Positions 60,556-64,000 of a DNA stretch of 64,000 bases are shown here, one piece after another. The notes beneath the pieces were generated by a model. That model did no database searches. It saw only the letters and a program-made list of their open reading frames with translations, and had not been told where the DNA came from. The stretch is taken from NCBI GenBank assembly GCA_016741995.1, contig JACVCO010000015.1:35889-99888 (forward strand), written 5' to 3'. The stretch is from Hydrogenophaga sp. GTDB lineage: Bacteria > Pseudomonadota > Gammaproteobacteria > Burkholderiales > Burkholderiaceae_C. The translations under genes and the position numbers were made by a program. Every line of letters begins with the position of its first letter. The first letter of the stretch is position 1.

Positions 60556-62282
60556 GGTGCGGCGGTCTCCGGTTGGGCGGTGGCGGGGAACAGCAGATCC
60601 ACGAAGCGCTGCGCGGTGGGCTGCGGCTCGTGGTTGGCCAGGCCCGGTCGCTCGTTGGCTTCGATGATCACGTGGTCGGGCCCGTCGACCGCGGGCACCA
60701 GGAAGTCCAGGCCGGTGACCGGGATGTCGAGCACGCGGCTGGCGTGTTCGGCCGCGGTCTTGAGCGCCGGATGCAGCCGCTCGGTGACGTCGTGGATGGT
60801 GCCCCCGGTGTGCAGGTTGGCGGTGCGCCGCACGGGCAGCGATGTTCCGAACGGCAGCACGTCGCCCAGCGCGTGGCCCTGAGCGGCCAGACAGCGCCGC
60901 GTTTCGCCATCGACGGGAATGCGCGACTCGCCGCCGGTGGCCGCGGCGCGGCGGCGGCTCTGTTTGTCGATCAGCTCGGCGATGGTGGCGTGGCCGTCGC
61001 CCACCACGGTGGCGGGCTGGCGCACCGCGGCGGCCACCACCTCGTGGTTGATGACGACGATGCGCAAATCCTGCCCTTCGCAGAACTGCTCCAGCAGCAC
61101 GCCGCCGCCGAACTGGCTGGCGTGCTCGATCGCGGTCTCGACCTCGTCGATCGACGTCAGGTTGACCGCGATGCCACGGCCCTGTTCGCTGTCCACCGGC
61201 TTGACCACCACCGCGCCGTGCTCGCGCAGGAAGGCCTCGTTGTGCCCGCGATCGCCCGCGGTGGTCTGCGCCGGCACGGCCAGGCCCGCGCGTGCCAGCA
61301 GGCGCGAGGTCACGCGCTTGTCGGCGCAACGGCTCATGGCCACGGCGCTCGTGAGCTCGCTCAGCGATTCGCGGCAGGTGACGCTGCGCCCACCGTGCGT
61401 GAGGCGGAAGTAGCCGTGCTCGTCGTCGATCACCTCGATGTGGATGCCGCGACGCTGCGCCTCGTCCACGATGATGCGCGCGTAGGGGTTGAGGCCGTCG
61501 CGGCCGTGCCCCTCGCTGAACAGCGGCTCGTTGATCGCGTTGCGCCGCTTCACCGCGAACACCGGGATGTTCTGGAAACCCAGCTTCTGATACAGCGCGA
61601 TGGCCTGCGTGTTGTCGTGCAAGACCGACAGGTCCATGAAGGCCCGACCACGCGCCAGGAACAGCTCGGCCAGGTAGCGCGTGAGCGCCTCGCCGATGCC
61701 CGGGTGGCTGGCCTGCGGTGCCACCGCCAGCGCCCACAGGCTGGCGCCGGGTTTCGCATCGCCGAAGGCCTGGGCGTGGTCCAGCCCCATGGCCACGCCC
61801 AGCACCTCACCAGTCAACCGGTCCTCTGCGAGCACGTAGACCGTGGTGCGGCCGGCGCGCTCACCCCACACGCGCGCCGGGTCCAGCGGCACCATGCGGC
61901 GCGCGCGGTAGATGGCGTTGATGGCGGCCACGTCGGCGCGCGAGCGCAGGCGGCGGATGGTGAAACCCTGGCGCCGCGCGCGCTGCGGCATGTAGGTGTT
62001 GAGCGGCAGGCGGAAGGTTTCCGATGGGTCGACGAACAGCTGCTGTGGCGCGTGCGACACCACCACGTGCGGCTTGTCCAGGTAGAAGGCGATGTCGCGC
62101 TCGCCGGGCGTTTCCTGCAGCAGGGCCCGGGCGATGGCGGCCGGCTCGTCGAAGGTGTGGCCACCGATGAGGCGGCCCCAGCCGCAATGCACCACCGCAT
62201 CGCGGTGTTCGGTGGCCTGGTGCGGGATGGCGGATCTCTCCAGGCGCAAGGCGCGCTGGGCGTGCTGGCGAACGGTGCTCAT
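60552..62282 (-). CDS. ngg: N-acetylglutaminylglutamine synthetase (GNAT + ATP-grasp)
   Basis: This 576-residue protein fuses a GNAT acetyltransferase domain (about residues 110-245, with LGVAMG, ALAVAP and the QKLGFQNIPVF end) to an ATP-grasp ligase domain (about 300-565, with KPVDSEQGRGIAVN and IEANERPGLANHEPQ). It would acetylate glutamine and join it to a second glutamine to make the osmoprotectant dipeptide. The start is ATG 62282, 19 bp after asnO. Gene order asnO-ngg-peptidase matches the known NAGGN cluster. Confidence 0.9.
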   Translation of the reverse strand: MSTVRQHAQRALRLERSAIPHQATEHRDAVVHCGWGRLIGGHTFDEPAAIARALLQETPGERDIAFYLDKPHVVVSHAPQQLFVDPSETFRLPLNTYMPQRARRQGFTIRRLRSRADVAAINAIYRARRMVPLDPARVWGERAGRTTVYVLAEDRLTGEVLGVAMGLDHAQAFGDAKPGASLWALAVAPQASHPGIGEALTRYLAELFLARGRAFMDLSVLHDNTQAIALYQKLGFQNIPVFAVKRRNAINEPLFSEGHGRDGLNPYARIIVDEAQRRGIHIEVIDDEHGYFRLTHGGRSVTCRESLSELTSAVAMSRCADKRVTSRLLARAGLAVPAQTTAGDRGHNEAFLREHGAVVVKPVDSEQGRGIAVNLTSIDEVETAIEHASQFGGGVLLEQFCEGQDLRIVVINHEVVAAAVRQPATVVGDGHATIAELIDKQSRRRAAATGGESRIPVDGETRRCLAAQGHALGDVLPFGTSLPVRRTANLHTGGTIHDVTERLHPALKTAAEHASRVLDIPVTGLDFLVPAVDGPDHVIIEANERPGLANHEPQPTAQRFVDLLFPATAQPETAAP

Positions 62283-62301
62283 GTCGGGTGTCTCCTCGGG
62301 T

Positions 62302-64000
62302 TCAACGCAGGTGGGTCTGCAGCCACAGCTCCAGCAGGCCAAGCTGCCAGAGCGTGGAGCCGCGCAGCGGCGTGATGTGGTCGCTGGGTGCGGCAAGCAA
62401 TTGCTGCACATAGGCCCCGCGGAAGAGGCCGCGCTCGCGCGCCGCGCGGCTGTGCAGCGCGTCCTTCACGGTCTCCAGCACGCGGCCTTTGAGGTGCTTG
62501 AGCGCGGGCACCGGGAAGTACCCCTTGGGCCGGTCGATCACCTCGTGCGGAATCACCCCGCGCGCCGCTTCCTTCAGGATGCCCTTGCCACCGTGCGCGA
62601 GCTTGTGGCGCGAAGGAATGCGCGCCGCGAGCTCCACCAGTTCGTGGTCGAGAAAAGGCACGCGCGCCTCCAGGCCGAAGGCCATGGTCATGTTGTCCAC
62701 GCGCTTGACCGGGTCGTCCACCAGCATCACGGTGGTGTCCAGCCGCAGCGCCTGGTCCACGGGGTCGCTGGCACCGGGCGCGGTGAGCCGCTCGGCGATG
62801 AAGGCACGGGTCGCGTCCGCGCCGAGGTGCGCGTCCTGCAGCACCGCGTGCATTCCGGCGTGGTCGCGGTCGCAGAAGGCGGCGGCGTAGTCGTCCACCG
62901 GCCGGGTGCTGCCCGCGAGCTTCGGGTACCAGTGGTAGCCGCCGAACGCCTCGTCGGCGCCCTGGCCGCTCTGCACCACCTTGCTGTGGCGCGACACGGC
63001 TTCGCTGAGCAGGTAGAAGCCGATGCAGTCGTGGCTGACCATCGGCTCGCTCATGGCGGCAATGGCCTCGGGCAGCCGGTCGAGCAGCTGTGCCTCGGGC
63101 ACGAAGATGCGCTCGTGCACCGTGCCGAAACGCTGCGCCACGATGTCGGCGTAGGCGAACTCGTTGCCGACCTCGCCGCCCACATCCTCGAAGCCCACGT
63201 TGTAGGTGCGCAGGCCGGGCACCCCGTGCTCGGCCATCAGCCCGACGATCAGGCTCGAATCGACGCCGCCCGAGAGCAGCGCACCCACCGGCACGTCGGC
63301 CACCAGGCGGCGCTTCACCGCGGCGCGCAGGCCGTCCAGCAGGATGGCCTTCCAGTCGTCGAAGGAACGCGATTCGTCCTCGGCGCTGCGCTCGAAACCC
63401 AATGACCAGTAGCGCTCCTCGCGCTGCGTGCCATAGGGCGCCACGTGCAGCAGCGTGCCCGGCGCGAGCTTGCGAACGCCGCGCAGCAGCGTGCGCGGCG
63501 GCGGCACGATGGCGTGCAGCGAGAGGTAGTGGTGCAGCGCGTCGGTGTCGATGGCGGTGTCCACACCGCCCGCGGCCAGCAGCGCCGGCAGCGTGGAGGC
63601 AAATCGCAGCCCGCCGGGCACGGGCGCCAGGTACATCGGCTTGATGCCGAGCCGGTCGCGCCCGAGCAGCACACGGCCGCTGTCGCGCTCCCAGATCGCA
63701 AACGCGAACATGCCGTTGAGGCGTTCGACGAAGCGCGGCCCCCAGGCGTGGAAGGCCTTGAGCAACACCTCGGTGTCGCCGCTCGAATGGAAGTGGTAGC
63801 CCTTGGCCTGCAGTTCCTTCCGCAGCGCGTCGTGGTTGTAAACGGCACCGTTGAAGACGATGCCCACGCCCAGGCCGGGGTCGAACATCGGCTGCTGGGC
63901 CGCGTCGCTCAGGTCCATGATCTTCAGCCGCCGGTGGCCGAAGCCGAAGCGGTCGAAGACCATGAGCCCCTGGCCATCGGGGCCGCGCGCGGTCTGGGAT
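62302..64000 (-). CDS. asnO: N-acetylglutaminylglutamine amidotransferase, 5' end outside the window
   Basis: This is an asparagine synthetase-like amidotransferase that makes the C-terminal amide of the NAGGN osmolyte. The gene runs off the right edge; translation is open to 64000 with RGPDGQG visible, so the N-terminal Cys2 nucleophile and about 40 residues are missing. The glutaminase domain (FNGAVYNHDALRKEL and GDTEVLLKAFHAWG) is followed by the synthetase domain with the PP-loop SGGVDSSLIVGL. The ATG at 63963 is internal, not the true start. Confidence 0.92.
   Translation of the reverse strand, partial: SQTARGPDGQGLMVFDRFGFGHRRLKIMDLSDAAQQPMFDPGLGVGIVFNGAVYNHDALRKELQAKGYHFHSSGDTEVLLKAFHAWGPRFVERLNGMFAFAIWERDSGRVLLGRDRLGIKPMYLAPVPGGLRFASTLPALLAAGGVDTAIDTDALHHYLSLHAIVPPPRTLLRGVRKLAPGTLLHVAPYGTQREERYWSLGFERSAEDESRSFDDWKAILLDGLRAAVKRRLVADVPVGALLSGGVDSSLIVGLMAEHGVPGLRTYNVGFEDVGGEVGNEFAYADIVAQRFGTVHERIFVPEAQLLDRLPEAIAAMSEPMVSHDCIGFYLLSEAVSRHSKVVQSGQGADEAFGGYHWYPKLAGSTRPVDDYAAAFCDRDHAGMHAVLQDAHLGADATRAFIAERLTAPGASDPVDQALRLDTTVMLVDDPVKRVDNMTMAFGLEARVPFLDHELVELAARIPSRHKLAHGGKGILKEAARGVIPHEVIDRPKGYFPVPALKHLKGRVLETVKDALHSRAARERGLFRGAYVQQLLAAPSDHITPLRGSTLWQLGLLELWLQTHLR

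Noticed and set aside
63963..64000. ATG at 63963 as the true start of the amidotransferase
   Set aside because: The frame is open upstream to the edge and encodes RGPDGQG, a conserved part of the glutaminase domain, so the real start lies outside the window.

Overview
The window is a continuous stretch of a high-GC (roughly two-thirds G+C or more) betaproteobacterial chromosome. Gene content and protein character fit Burkholderiales, most likely Comamonadaceae (a Hydrogenophaga/Acidovorax-like organism): Bug-type solute receptor, spc/alpha ribosomal cluster that starts at rplN, NAGGN osmolyte genes, and many ABC and LysR systems. The genus is an inference. No phage, insertion sequence, integron or CRISPR array is visible. 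Coding density is very high and no gene-free stretch exceeds 300 bp.

Layout. (1) 1-7200: a PhoD-like phosphatase, a small unknown protein, then a LysR gene divergent from a Bug receptor / beta-hydroxyacid dehydrogenase / FMN alpha-hydroxyacid oxidase / RraA aldolase operon, probably for catabolism of an unidentified hydroxy-acid. (2) 7184-14121 (minus): a ROK-regulated sugar ABC importer of ribose type with a TIM-barrel isomerase and a Gfo/Idh dehydrogenase, substrate unknown. (3) 14297-14623: a small thioredoxin-like gene. (4) 14607-23270 (minus): a mannitol/sorbitol/arabitol operon (binding protein, two permeases, ATPase, polyol dehydrogenase, SDR, AraC regulator, PfkB kinase carrying an unexplained 140-residue C-terminal extension). 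(5) 23534-29610: two paralogous LysR genes bracket a Tat-type molybdenum hydroxylase pair, an exported cupin and an exported tandem carboxymuconolactone decarboxylase. (6) 29663-38991 (minus): the spc and alpha ribosomal operons from rplN to rplQ, followed directly by an initiator tRNA and a terminator. The S10 genes are not upstream. (7) 38988-49058: a complete glycerol module, GlpSTPQUV importer with GlpD on one strand and GlpR-GlpK on the other, around a shared operator region. (8) 49080-58117: housekeeping genes proC, a CPA2 antiporter, ubiA, oxyR, recG, queA, tgt. (9) 58177-64000: an MFS transporter and the NAGGN osmoprotectant genes (M42 peptidase, ngg, asnO), with asnO cut by the window edge.

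The metabolic blocks share a design: regulator plus importer plus first catabolic enzymes. Several gene junctions are ATGA, GTGA or TGATG overlaps, which suggests translational coupling. The strongest unexplained signals are the C-terminal domain on the PfkB kinase, an intrinsic-terminator-like hairpin between rpsK and rpsD, phased GlpR half-sites, a roughly 100-nt nested inverted repeat at 51745-51844, and a tandem palindrome in front of the MFS gene. I did not see a clearly new defence or mobile system.
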